From the NCBI GenBank assembly GCA_019843655.1, contig JACDQD010000011.1:14116604-14180603 (forward strand): 64,000 nucleotides of DNA, in the 5' to 3' direction. Shown here in pieces: positions 36,401 to 47,985 of the stretch. The notes below the pieces were generated by a model. It had not been told where the DNA came from. It saw only the letters and a program-made list of their open reading frames with translations, and ran no database searches. The DNA comes from Lethocerus indicus. Taxonomy: Eukaryota > Arthropoda > Insecta > Hemiptera > Belostomatidae. How positions within the stretch are numbered: position 1 is the first letter of the stretch; every line of letters begins with the position of its first letter. Both the position numbers and the translations under genes were made by a program.

Positions 36401-37545
36401 AATATAATTTCTGTCACATTTGGATCACAAGTGCTACAGAATAATGAGAAAACGTAGCCGTTACTCTTTTCATTTTATTAATATTTCTGACACATAAATT
36501 GTAAAAGCCTTCAATTGTTGATTAGATATTCTCTGAACAAGGAGCGTGTTATTGAATTATTGACGATAACACGTAGTCGAGTAATATCGCCAAGCGAAAA
36601 CACCGTTTAATTTTCTTGTTGCGAATAAGATCGGGAATAACATAACTTGGCTCTCAATATTGCCCGGCAATATATGATAAGATTCCTGGGTCTGAGGGAG
36701 ATTGAAGTTTTGTGAAGGCGACGGGACACCGAATGGCCCCAAACCGCGTTGAGTTTCGGGCCAAGATCAATGCCGCCACTCTGGCTATGTGAAGCCCAAA
36801 ATGTACCGGATCGAGTGGGCGTACCGGACCATTCTCGGGCTTTTAATTGCGGGCCCACCACGGGATTAACGCGCGCTCCTTTATCGACGTCGCCCCGGCC
36901 TAAAAAAGTGTTCCTTCTTCCTGCCAGAGTCACCCCAACCCCAATTGCGCCATCACCGTCGTCCGCTTTTCTAAGTTAATTGACAGCACAACGACTTTTC
37001 ATGTCGATCTTATCGACGGGGTCAGTTTCAAAAGACGACATAGACGGTCATCAGGGCATTGAGCGCTTTACGATATTAAGGCGTACAAAAGTACATTCAG
37101 TCCCAAACACCGAATACATAAACAATTAATTTATTTCGCCAATATTAAAGCCTATACGTGTTAGGAACATGGTCGAGTGGACGCGAAGAACTTGCAGTTT
37201 TAATTCGAGATAAAATAAAACCGATAATATATTTCTAACACTCGGTATCAAATTCATAAATGTATAGGAGGGAATGTATCGAATGAAATTTCTTTCTATC
37301 GAAAATTCTAAATAGATTTTAACAACGTCTAACTTGTTAACTGAAGGTGACTTCTTTTATCTTGCCGGCCACCGGAAAGAGGAAGAGCGGTCTCTTCTGA
37401 TGAAGGAGTCTTCAGAAGACGTCGACTCAGGGAATATCGCCGGCGGTCGGGTTAATTCCAGGTCCTTCACGATTTAACTAGTTCCTTCTACTGATCAATA
37501 ATTGATGGAATTTCCAATAGCCGGTACTTGTTTCAGTCTACTTAC
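33401..37545. other. Gene-free stretch, probably intronic
   Basis: No exon recognised. It holds a short CT-rich microsatellite (35,038-35,052) and GC-rich patches (33,850-34,050 and 36,760-36,980) that are open in several frames. It lies directly downstream of the exon donor at 37,546, so it would be the start of that gene's intron. Confidence 0.4.
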
Positions 37546-37686
37546 GCTAACTTTCTCTAAATACAGCTCCATCTCCTTGTAGGGATCGGTGCCGGAGATG
37601 ACCCCAGCGGCTCTTTCATCGGGTCGCGTCAAAGTGTCCATCCTGTCCACTCTCTTCTGCAACGGTCAGCTAGCAATCATTCCATC
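37546..37686 (-). CDS. Start-codon exon of an unrecognised protein-coding gene
   Basis: Read on the minus strand, TTATTTTTTCAG|GATGG gives a good acceptor at 37,687. After 45 nt containing an in-frame TGA, an ATG at 37,641 opens 32 codons. The peptide begins MDTLTRPDERAAGVISG and ends DPYKEMELYLEKVS, acidic and probably helical. It ends in phase 0 at AGC|GTAAGT (37,546). Acceptor, upstream stop, ATG, codon-like sequence and perfect donor together make a convincing second exon that carries the start codon. A 5' non-coding exon should lie at higher coordinates and the rest of the protein at lower ones. I do not recognise the family, and an earlier ATG at 37,680 is closed by the TGA after four codons. 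No further exon was found within the window. Confidence 0.65.
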
Positions 37687-38990
37687 CTGAAAAAATAACC
37701 TCTATTATTTTATTTTTCTTGATTTTGTTTCGGGTTAATTCACTCTAACTATTACCGTTTTGAATGACATTTTTGTTCCGATAATTGAACAACGCCGTTC
37801 GCACTTTAAACCAACCGGGCGGACAGATAACTGCTGATAAAAGGCAGTCGATATCCAGTTATCAGAATGTTTTTCAATCGCACATTCATTGTCTCATTCC
37901 TGACGAATAAAATAATGAAACTTAGGAATGGCCCCAGTTAACAATTATTAATTTCATTATGCATTCCTCTCCTCTTCGATCGAATGCAAAAACGTTGAAT
38001 TTTTTATTGTTCGCGTGGGCGGAAGGTTGGTTCCGCAGGTCGTTCCCATGACTACGACACGATTGCCAAGTTGACATTTCGTATTTTTGCACGAAGGCGT
38101 ACTGTGTAACGCGGCGTCCGCGTAGGCGTCATGACTCACGCCGAACAAGAACAGATGTCATTTTTAGTTTCTTATTTTTCGAGCTCATTTTATAAACGGA
38201 CAGGTTTCTCGGCCCGAAAATACTCCCGGTTTCTATTCCGAACTGTGTTCGGACTAAATTTTGACAGTAATTTTTCAATTAGGTACAATTCAAACCGTCG
38301 GAATATCGACTGAAATGCATCAATAATCTAACAGAGTTCAAAAACGATGATGTTTGCCCAGATGGAACATGAGTTGCGCCACTCTGAGCCGTATATTAAA
38401 TTTACGAAAAATTCACAATACTCTCGAGATTATTATAATTTGATGGTCCCATTCGAGGCTAAGAATGAATGATTTTCTTTATTCATCATAAATGACTACA
38501 CGTTTGACAGGATGCTTCATCGTAAGCCGTTAGCGGTCACGCTCAATAAATGACGGAACGGTACTGAAGACGGCGAAAATTCCGACACAGCCAAGTAGGC
38601 GGGCCGAGACAGAACGTCCCAATAGTGATAATGTCATGACAAGGAATAATTTTTTTTCTCCCACGCCCCACGCCCAACGAGAGGACCCTTCAGGCGATTC
38701 CGAAAAAACTTATCAAACGGGTATAATGGCAGACAGCGGAAGGATTATAATGAAGGGAGAGGACAATGGATGGTGTGAAGCCAGTTAGGATGTTGTGGGA
38801 AACAACAGTGGATGGGAGAGGGCGATGTTGGAGGCCGCCGCCAGACAATGGAACAACCGCAATACACCTGCTACAATCCTGTAAACCTACAAACAGTGTC
38901 ACAGTTGGGAACATCACCGATAAATTTTATTCTCAGAAGAAATTTCTTTAATTTCCCCAATTTTCGACAAATTTCACTACCGAGTTTTCG
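37687..38990. other. Gene-free stretch with a MITE trace
   Basis: No gene recognised. At 38,562-38,615 a degraded MITE core is discernible (GTACTGAAGACGGCGAAAA, then CGAGACAGAAC). Frames of 60-75 codons overlap on both strands. Confidence 0.4.
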
Positions 38991-39095
38991 ATCTCCTCTC
39001 GCCGGTTCGGCCCTTCGCCAGACCGGTTTCCCCATCGTTAGTAGACATTTCCAGTTTGAGAAACGGTCTAGCGAAAGACCGAACCGGCGAGACCG
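38991..39095. mobile_element. Foldback MITE, copy F (mini-hairpin)
   Basis: CTCTCGCCGGTTCGGCCCTT to GACCGGTTTC (38,996-39,030) pairs imperfectly with GAAACGGTCTAGCGAAAG to ACCGGCGAGAC (39,060-39,093). The arms are inner-core sequence of the family with an unrelated 29-nt loop. Confidence 0.7.
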
Positions 39096-41782
39096 AATTG
39101 GATTTCAGTAGGCAGTTATGATTCATTTTGGCTCATGAAAATTAGACCTGAAAATAATAGCAGCAGTCGAAAATATGACAAAAAAATTCTGAAAATGACA
39201 TACGTTACGTTTACAAATATTCTGTATAACTTTGAATTTATAACCTCGAAATTTGTACATCGTCTTTAGGCGATATAACTTTAAATTTGTAGACGGAATC
39301 CTGTTCTGAACTTGTAACATTGCATTTCCTACATAATTTGAGTTTTAATTGTGTTCACGGCGGTTTAACAGTTTCTGTCGAAAAATTGGGACAAAATCCG
39401 ATAGGGGCAGTCGATTTGTCCTTTGTTTCGGGAAAATAAAAGGCTCAGAAACTGGGAATGGGCCCGATTGGGCTGCGGGTTGGACTGTGGCCAATATACG
39501 AAGTCTCCCCAGCCCGTGGGAAGAATCTAGGTGTGTGGGATTGTTTGCTTTTCGAATCGACGGTCGGAGAAACTGTCCCGGCGAGAAATATGGGGAATAT
39601 TAAAACGGCGGTGTGTAGGGAAAAAAAGTGGCGGGTGACTTCCCTCAATTTATCCAGGGTAGGCGTTTCGAAATTTCAGTTTTATTGCATGCTAAATATC
39701 GAGCGGTTTTCAGTTTTTGTCCGGTCCGGCATTCAGGGCGCAGCGATTGACTTGTTATTAATGGAGCCCTTGAACTCTGACATTAGCCGGGGTGTGTTAA
39801 CAATGTGCTAATACCGCCTATTCCACTTAAACAGTCGCCATCGTTAAGGATATCGTAAAAGGTAACAGAACTGGGAAAATGTTTTTATCCGGAAATTGGG
39901 TGGGTGTTGCAATCATAGCGACGGAATATAGTGGCCTGAGAATTAAATTTGACCCCGGGAACATTGTTGGCTGAGATTTCGTTGTGTTAACACTATTTTT
40001 CAGAAATACAATTACTCCGGGACAATAATATGCGTGTAACCAATTTTTCGGAAACGTACTCAACATAACGTGCGGTAACTCAACCGGAAATGGGTTTTGT
40101 GAAGAATGACTATCAGCGCACGGTTCACCGTTGAGGTGGTGAACCTGACAGGATCCGAAGCCGAGATAGACATTTCCGGCCTTATATACGTTAAACTTAT
40201 ATCAAACCGAAAATAATTTTTAAAAAATGCGTAAAAATCTGGATTTTTATCTCAAGCAGGAAGTTGGTCCCGGTTACTCCCTGGGTGGCTTCATTGTCAA
40301 GAGAAACAACATAATATTCCATAATTTTGATATGAACAGAAGAAGTAACAGGGATGCAACCGGTTCTGCGTGAAATGATCGATCGGGGAAATCAATTAAT
40401 AAATATTAGACGGTTGGACCGCATTAGCAATTTCGTTAAATGAGCCTCCGCTTGTTTTCGTAGAGGTACCCGCCCCCGAATGTAAATAGGTTCGTTAATT
40501 TATTCATAGTCTCTCGGGTCCATACGCCCTGGCCGGTTCCCGTTCCAGTTTTTATTCCATTACTGAATTGGAACTGGCATCAAAATCGCGATAAATTGAC
40601 TCTGCAAACAATGATCTCCTCTACCGATTACAATTTGTTGTCCACGGAAAACAAAGTTTAATTTTATTACACTGATTTACATTAAAACAACCTGCATTAG
40701 CAGGTACGTTGTAAAATAAATTATTGTCGTGTTGCACAGATTTGTTTATAGGAAAAGTAGTGGGATTTGTGATTGAATCTACTTCATTAAGAGATTGATT
40801 CTATCGGGTTTTCTTTCAGTGTTATCTAATTTTGTACTTGATTTTACTTGGTCACCACAGAGTCTCATTAAGTTAAATACTGAATATAGAAACTATGGTA
40901 GGGCACCATGCCGTGTGACTAGAACAGAGGATATGGGACAAAAGTGACAGTTGGTTGGGCCGATGAAAGGTTACAGCCTCCGGGCGCCGAGTTTTAAGTG
41001 AAAGGAGATCGAATTCTACTGTCTCAGAAAAATCGATCTAGACAATTTTTTCTTTCTATAAGATTTTTTTTCACTCCCTTCGTAATAATATTCGGGCCCA
41101 TTGTGGGCCGATGAATACGCCATTATAGACCGGTGGGGCGACACAGGGAAGTGGATAGCGCCAACAAGGACGGAATTCGTAATGGTCCCCATTCAGACGG
41201 CAAGGTCGGGGGGGCCGGGACTTGGAGCAGCCGCGGGGACGGACAGTGGGGCCCTTTGAGAGGACTTCAAAGGGCGCGCTAAGGGCTTATTGGGGAGGGC
41301 CTGGAAAAAAGAAACGAGACATTTCGCCTAGGTCACTGACCAGCGCGCCTCTTTCTCCCGCCGTCTCGGTATTTATTTATCCGGAGAGCTCTCGTTTCGA
41401 CCGAGATAATCCGGGCGCTAATTAGCAGTTCGGGTGTAAGTCGGGCTATGCAAATGACCGTTCGGAGTCGCGAAGAAACGCCACGCTAGCTCCCCACCCG
41501 ATTGATGTATCTGATCAATAAAACCTGTTATTTCAGGCCCCATTCAAATTTATATTGACACTTCCGAAGCGACTGTTTTGTAAAACGACAAGAAATTTAC
41601 AGTCTCTAGCGGTTACTAATTTTGTCAAGGATTCACAATTGACCGAATTTCGAAACAGTATTCAGGGACTAGTAGCCAATTATTTTTCGCCCACCAAAAA
41701 ACTGAACACTAGGTGATTATTTCATAACTATTCTCGATATAATTCAACAAAACGACAAAAAAAGAATGAAATAGTCTGGAAT
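39096..41782. other. Gene-free stretch
   Basis: No exon or transposon recognised. Contains a perfect 9-bp stem-loop (41,251-41,275). The frames at 39,349-39,811 overlap on both strands without recognisable domains. Confidence 0.45.
41251..41275. other. 9-bp perfect stem-loop
   Basis: GCCCTTTGA (41,251-41,259) and TCAAAGGGC (41,267-41,275) pair perfectly across a 7-nt loop. Confidence 0.7.
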
Positions 41783-41965
41783 ACCTGTTTTGTGGTCTGC
41801 GAGGGGTTGGAATACCGTAGATTTCGTGTCTTTCTATCTCCTCCCGCTGGTTTGGTCTTCTGCTAGTAATTTTCTTTGGACGCCGCTACTGAAGATGGCG
41901 AGCGGCCGAAACCGGTCTAGCAAAAGACGAGACCGGCGAGAGGAGGCAGAAAGACACGAAATTCA
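41783..41965. mobile_element. Foldback MITE, copy E (defines left terminus)
   Basis: Begins ATACCTGTTTTGTGGTCTGC, the exact inverse of the right terminus of copy A. It runs inward to TTTGGTCTTCTGCTAG, then has a 16-bp unrelated spacer, then the right arm from CGCTACTGAAGATGGCGAG to GAGGCAGAAAGACACGAA. The interior TG-rich segment and the outer right end are missing. Confidence 0.85.
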
Positions 41966-44900
41966 ATGAAACAGTCCCAGTCACACTATAACAGGATATT
42001 GTCCAGGAACAAAACTAGGAACCGGGATGCGTCCCCGGCCCCGCCTTCGGTGGGGCTCGGACTGTACGACAATTTTAGAAAACCCGTAGACAATCCCGTT
42101 TTCGATGAATTTAGAACGGTGCCGGTAGCCTGGTTATTGTAGGGGTAGGCTAGATAGAGGTCCAGATGGCCCTCCCTGTCTGTGACACGGCGCAGTCCCA
42201 AACAAACAGGGGGGGGGATGGGGGGCCCCCTACAACTCCCTTCACACAATCCGGTGTCCCTTCAATCCGATACAGAACACGCTCAAACCCGCCCTAGAAC
42301 TCGATAATATTATTTCCACAAAATTGGATCCAATCAACGACAACTAGCCCCGACAGAATTTAATAAAATGTCTAAATCGTAGTGGTCTCGGAAATATTGT
42401 CTCATAAAAGATAAACTCTGTTTTATCCTATATTAAATCTAAATTGATGTATAAAATCAAGGTCTTATCAGCCGATATTTACTCTGTAATCCGGTTAACC
42501 TTAGCCCGAATTAAATATAATGCTAAGATACCCGTTGATAGTGTTATCGGGAATATTTAATTTTATTGACAATTTTGAGTAAAAATTATCTACATGGTCG
42601 AACTCCAGTTATTTTCGAATTAATTCTTTAGCCATGTTGGGCGTAATTAACTCATCGTAATTATTACCCGCTGCAATGTAATTTAATCATTGTGTAATGA
42701 CTATACTGTTGCGCGTTACGGTCATAGCCCAGAGAGGTTTCGTCTCAGGGTTGGGCCATTTACAATGCAGTTGTATTCGCTGGTATTTCAACTGAGACGT
42801 AGATTAATTAAAACTAAAATAAATAATACCTTATACGTTTTACCCAGTCCGCAATTAGACACGCCCATATAAATTATGCCATACAATACGCTATGTTTAT
42901 TTAACATAATTCATAATGATATTTGAGTGTAATATAGACTAAGCGAAATGAACTCCAAAATTTTCATGTAAATAATAAACGGTTTTATAGTTTTAAATCC
43001 CGATGTAAGAATATGTTAGGTGTGAATACATTAAAGTGAACAATACCTAGCGGCATTGTGACTCGTAGCATGTTACAGGTGACAACAACAGTTGTTTTCA
43101 ATTGATCTTGGCGATTGTTCGTGACAAAAAAGTGGGAATAAAAGATCTGTTTCGAGCTGGAGTGGGCCGAATTGCGCAAGCGGCTTGACCTGAGCGGCCC
43201 CTCAACAGCCAAATTACAGGGTCGAGGCTCTCCGCGAAAATATTCTCCGATTGGTAATTTCGCCAAAAAAAAAAAAAAAAAGAAATTGACAGAAAATCAC
43301 TTAATACGGGCCATTAGGCCCGAGTGCAAAAAGTGTAATTCGGAGTTCATTGTTATTTATTATCCTTCATTGGGGCTACTTGAAGCCTCTATCTCGTCCT
43401 ATGTCTTAATTTTGTTTTTCAATTGTTCACCCTAAAGGTTTAGTTCCACGTCAATATTTTTTCAAAGTACAATAGCAACCCGGTGACGGCATGCCGATTT
43501 CAATATTAAAAATATTTCGAACTTTTTCACGATGGCAGGATAATGAAATTCAAGTACAGTTATATTTCTATTCCTCCTGGTTATGTCGTAAAGGCAATTT
43601 TCAGTTAGGTGAAATAAAACAGAAAATAATTTGACGCGACCGTTATAAAAGTGCCCACGACTTCGTCCATTCACTTCAGCGATTTCTTTTCTTCCAATCC
43701 TACGCCAATATAACTGATCCCACGCTGGGAGCGAGCGAAGAAAAAACGCGACTCGAAGGATGGCCGTTTCAAATTGAAAAGGGCAAAAAACAAATTCCAG
43801 AGCTCTTCATCGGCGGCTATTAATTGCAGCAAGCCGACGCCGATGACTGCGAAGTCGACAAAAAACCGTCCCAACATCCCTCCCGTCCTATTGCCGAGAG
43901 GCTAAAAGCGTTATCCTTCAAGTACCGCCATATATTTTCAATAAATTTTTATCCCCAAGGAAAAGACTCTCGTCCAAATAGTTTTCTGGCAATAGCTCAG
44001 ATGAACAATGCTAAAAATGAAATGCTTAATTTCCTCTAAATGTCCCAATATACTCGTTATATTTTTGTGAAATGTTTACGTCTACATCAACCAGTTACGG
44101 AGCTTCGTCCGGCGATCGAATTGGGGCGCGATCGCGATTCACGGACGGGGCCCGATGAACGGAATTGGAATTAACGCTATGATCGGTCGGTCCAGCCGTT
44201 CCGACAGCTAATCAAACAGGTATTCATCGCCAGACGTCGGAATTGATACGGGCGTTTGAAATTGGGCCGATGAAGAGCGGGGCTCTTGCCCTCGGGCACA
44301 AAGAATTCAACCTGTCGCTAGCGAACACCGAGAAATTATTTTTAGTTTTAAACGAAACCAGTTGCGGAATTTTGAAACAATCTCTACAACTTACAAGCGC
44401 TGTATTTACAGTTTGCGTCTCATACTTTCCTGTATTCGTTACGCCTACAAACAAAGCGGAACCGGATCTAAATCAATTTATCCGAAAAGTCCGCAATTAT
44501 TGGTCAGATCACCGCGTATTATTTGATTCTGTTTTGAACTTAATGGCGTTCAAGTAATAGCGAAGATAACGCCATTGGGAACAGGCGTAAATCGCACTAA
44601 TTGTAGACTAAACGCTGACTGTGAACTGGATCGAGACCGAAAACACGAACATAAGAAACGGATTACACGGGTGATAATGTTCAGTAGGGGATTGTATAGC
44701 TCTCGGAACAACAAAATATCGTAATCCTATTTAAGTTATTCTATCGATAGCTTCGGCAAAAGCTTACAGGACCGGGACGTTCTTGTGTTTTTTTTCCCCC
44801 TTTTCGGCGGAACTGGATCAAGCTGCCTAATACCGGCCTATCTCCGTCCAATCTCGAATTATGCCCCCACCGAGGCTTTTCGGCGAAACTCTCAAAAGTG

Positions 44901-45428
44901 TCCGCCTTCGAAAAAAAGAGAGTGAAAAAAAATATTAATTGGATTCTTAAACCACTAATTTACGGGCTCAGTAAAAATTCCGCCCCGTAGTTTTTTTGGG
45001 ATCCCCGTTTATAATCAAGTCCAAAGTATTGATTTCATTAGTTCACGGAATGTCATTTATTTTCAACAGGATCTGCATGGAATAAAAAATAATTTTTCCA
45101 CCCGTTTTAAGCAGTGAGTTGTTTTTCGTGTCGGGAATCTTGAACGCTGACGAACACATAATGGACGACAGAGAAAAACGATTAGCGCTCACTGGGAACA
45201 CTGAAAAGGTGGGGAAACGATTATTTCTTCGAAAGAACGCGCAATAAAATTGCAGTAGAACGCGTTGTTATTCCTGCACGATTGTCGAAAATAAATATGA
45301 GGCTTAAATCGACTAAAATATGGGTACCGATGGAGCACAATGAAGATTTAAAGGACCGTACTGCAGATCGGAAAGGTTGTCGCCTCACAAAAATAAGTAC
45401 AGCGGCTAATTTCTACCATTAATCAAGC
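41966..45428. other. Gene-free stretch
   Basis: No gene recognised. A run of 17 A residues is at about 43,265-43,281. The frame at 44,243-44,557 (104 codons) is opposed by a 76-codon frame and has no splice context. Confidence 0.45.
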
Positions 45429-45489
45429 CCATCTCTTCGGTTCTCTCGGTTTGCTAAACCGATTTCTGTTGCTCGCCATCTTCAGTAGT
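45429..45489 (-). mobile_element. Foldback MITE fragment (single arm)
   Basis: CATCTCTTCGGTTCTCTCGG, GTTTGCTAAACCGATTTC and GCTCGCCATCTTCAGTAG match the family core in reverse orientation. There is no opposite arm. Confidence 0.6.
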
Positions 45490-46524
45490 TTATTTGTCTG
45501 TAGGGATGCCCCACGGTCGAAGGGATTCACCAGCGAGTGGAGATAGGAGGCCTAAATAGACTGATTAGAGATAGTAATAATCTGGGATTTATGATTCTAT
45601 GTTCCCGGTGAGAAGTGTTAACGAGCACGAGAGTAATCACGTTCCGGAGGAACCAGTTCGACGCCTCTTACAACTCGCCTCTGGCTCCTAGGCGACGAAA
45701 GAAGTCTGGACAAGCCATAAGTGTGCTAACCCCCCGCAGGCAAATTAGACAATTCGATCGGTATAAAATTACAGCCCGAAAAAATGTCGGACCGAAAAGG
45801 AGTAGGGACGGGGAAAAAATGAAAACGGAAAAGCCCAGTTTTAAGCTGTGTAATCGTTTTATAATAGGGAGGGCCGCGATGATTCGATCCGTTGGGCCGA
45901 TTAGGGGCTAGCGGTGGACGGTGGACAGGGGTGCGATAATGGGCTCACACTCGTTTTTTCGCGATCCCCCTCGGGTCAGCCGGCGTCCCGGGGTCCGGAG
46001 CAAATCTCAGTTATTAGCAACAATTACCCGATTAATTGAAGGGGAGGCATTAAATGGGCTCCTGTTCGGTGAGGGGGGGGTCGCGCCGCCGAGGGTCCCC
46101 GCCCATTATCCGGCCCCCGGTTAGGACACAACGACCGGTGCCAATTTGATTTCATCGCCCCGGCACACTGCCCCCACCCTCCACCCTTCTCTTTTTACGA
46201 GTTCATTCGCACCTTATAAACCGGGGTGCCATCTTCGGCCCCGATTTGGGACCAGTAATAAGGTTGTTGAATGGGCTCGTAAAAATAATGAAATACAATT
46301 CGAGGCGTTAATTTATGCCCGCGACGAATTGGAACACCATCACTGGATGGACTACCGAGGATTCTCGTGTCAATAAAAACCGGTCTAGCTTCGTGCTGAA
46401 TCAGATTGAATATTGGTAATTCACCAGAGTTGGTTATTATCGGCTGGTTATTATTCACCGGGTTCGGAAAGAATAAATTGAACTGTGTGTGATTCTTAAC
46501 AGAAAAATATTTAAGCTACTAAAG
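45490..46524. other. Gene-free stretch
   Basis: GC-rich between 45,890 and 46,250. A short MITE core trace (ACCGGTCTAGCTTCG) lies at 46,380-46,395. Frames up to 98 codons have no recognisable domain. Confidence 0.4.
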
Positions 46525-46525
46525 A

Positions 46526-47115
46526 TTTTTTTTTAACTTTGTAAAATCAACTATATGCTAGTTATAGGTAGAATAGGTTTGTTTGACTGGTTTAACTTGT
46601 TGCGCACGATAAAGACGCCATCCAGTGATGGTACTTTTGACCTGTATCCGGCCTACAGGAAGTCTCTAGGCCGGTGGCGTTTAAGATAATGGATGGGTAA
46701 AGGAGGAAAGGGACTGAACGAATGGATTTGGATGTGGAGAGAGGCGGGAATGGAATTTAAGGAAGCGTGATTTTGCGACTTCGTCGACTGTTGGTACGTT
46801 GAGGTCATTATGGATTGTTCGGTTAGAAACATACCGGGGAGCATTAAGGATAGTAAGAAGGACTTTTGACTCGAATGTTTGGATGCGAGCGATGTTGGAT
46901 TTCTTGTCGGAACCCCATAGTTCTATTCCGTATGTCCATGTCGGTTCTGGTATAGCTTTATATATTGTCAGTTTGTTGACTATTGTAAGTTTTGATAAAA
47001 GAGGTTTCAACAGTCCAAATTTGATATTTAGATGTGTTCTTTTCAGTCGGGTATGGGGATTCCAGGTGAAGCTACTAAAGAAAGCGTGCAGAGACATGAC
47101 AATGAAATATAACTT
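46526..47115 (-). mobile_element. Jockey-like LINE, 5'-truncated, copy 1
   Basis: On the minus strand the reading frame contains FTWNPHTRLKRTHLNIKFG, YKAIPEPTWTYGIELWGSDK and VPTVDEVAKSRFLKFHSRL. These are the conserved C-terminal end of jockey-clade reverse-transcriptase proteins, after the catalytic region. A 3' untranslated tail of about 110 nt ends in an A-run at 46,526-46,535. The reverse-transcriptase catalytic motifs and everything 5' are missing, the usual outcome of incomplete reverse transcription. Confidence 0.85.
46653..47072 (-). pseudogene. Jockey-like reverse transcriptase C-terminus, frameshifted
   Basis: Homology runs from residue FTWNPH (about 47,070) to SLSSFTHPLS. The frame then breaks at about 46,685: the adjacent frame continues LKRHRPRDFL and stops at 46,653, the expected end of the protein. 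A single frameshift therefore disables it. The longer minus-strand frame that starts at 47,568 includes about 165 codons upstream that do not resemble the element (Gly/Pro-rich, over GC-rich DNA), so its ATG is not a real start. Confidence 0.8.
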
Positions 47116-47964
47116 GTATACATTTTGCGTGCAATAACTAAAAATGAAATCTGTACGTACTAATATCGCGTACGGGTATGTAGGAGGGGGCGTGCACTTA
47201 TACCCGTATGCGTATCCTTGTGTGCACTTGCCGTGGGATTGGAGTCGGCCGGGTGGGTGGTTTAAGTGGGCAACTGGTTCGCCTTCAGTCGGAGTTCGCT
47301 TCTTGTAGACGGGGGCGGGGGCGGGGGCTACGGCCGCCCATTTTACTACTTTCAGACCCGAATACCGCGAGGGTCCCACCGCCTTTACGACAAAGGGACG
47401 ATCGCCCGCCTGAGGGTGTCCTCGGGCAGTTCCTTTACCGCCCCCCCCCCCAATATATTGCCTACGATTTAGTGTTCTCGAGACCGGGTGAGAAACGCCC
47501 CAGCAAAGGTTATGCGCACACGTGTAATGATCGTAAACCCGAGGCCTAACAATATTGGCCTCAGACATGCCCGAGTTTGTTTAAGGACTTTATGGCAGTC
47601 TTTTTATTTATATATCCATTATATTTGGCGTGTCCTAGAAATTCACCTACGGCCGCTCAAAAGTCTTGATCCTGCGGCGTCCCAATAGGACACACTTAAA
47701 GACGATAAATTAACAATTTGGTTGCCACTTTTGAGCACTTATAGATATTCATTACATAGTTGCCCTTCTGTTAATATAGTTCGGCAGTTTTGTTCCAATT
47801 CAAAGACAAGTTACCTCAGTTTTCAAATCAAAAGAAAAATTTGTTTAACCCAATGCGGACAAGACGAGTAATAACTTTGAAAAGAATATCATAGAGAAAG
47901 TGTTCTTTTTGAACCGAATTCAAGACTGTACCCCTCCTCAGACCGCGTACCACCCGACGAGATA

Positions 47965-47985
47965 CGGGATCATTAGGTGATCCCG
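47965..47985. other. 8-bp perfect stem-loop
   Basis: CGGGATCA and TGATCCCG pair perfectly around the 5-nt loop TTAGG. Confidence 0.7.

Noticed and set aside
47075..47568. Upstream 165 codons of the minus-strand frame that ends in the jockey-like segment
   Set aside because: Gly/Pro-rich, unlike any reverse transcriptase, and over GC-rich DNA open in other frames. The ATG at 47,568 is not a real start.
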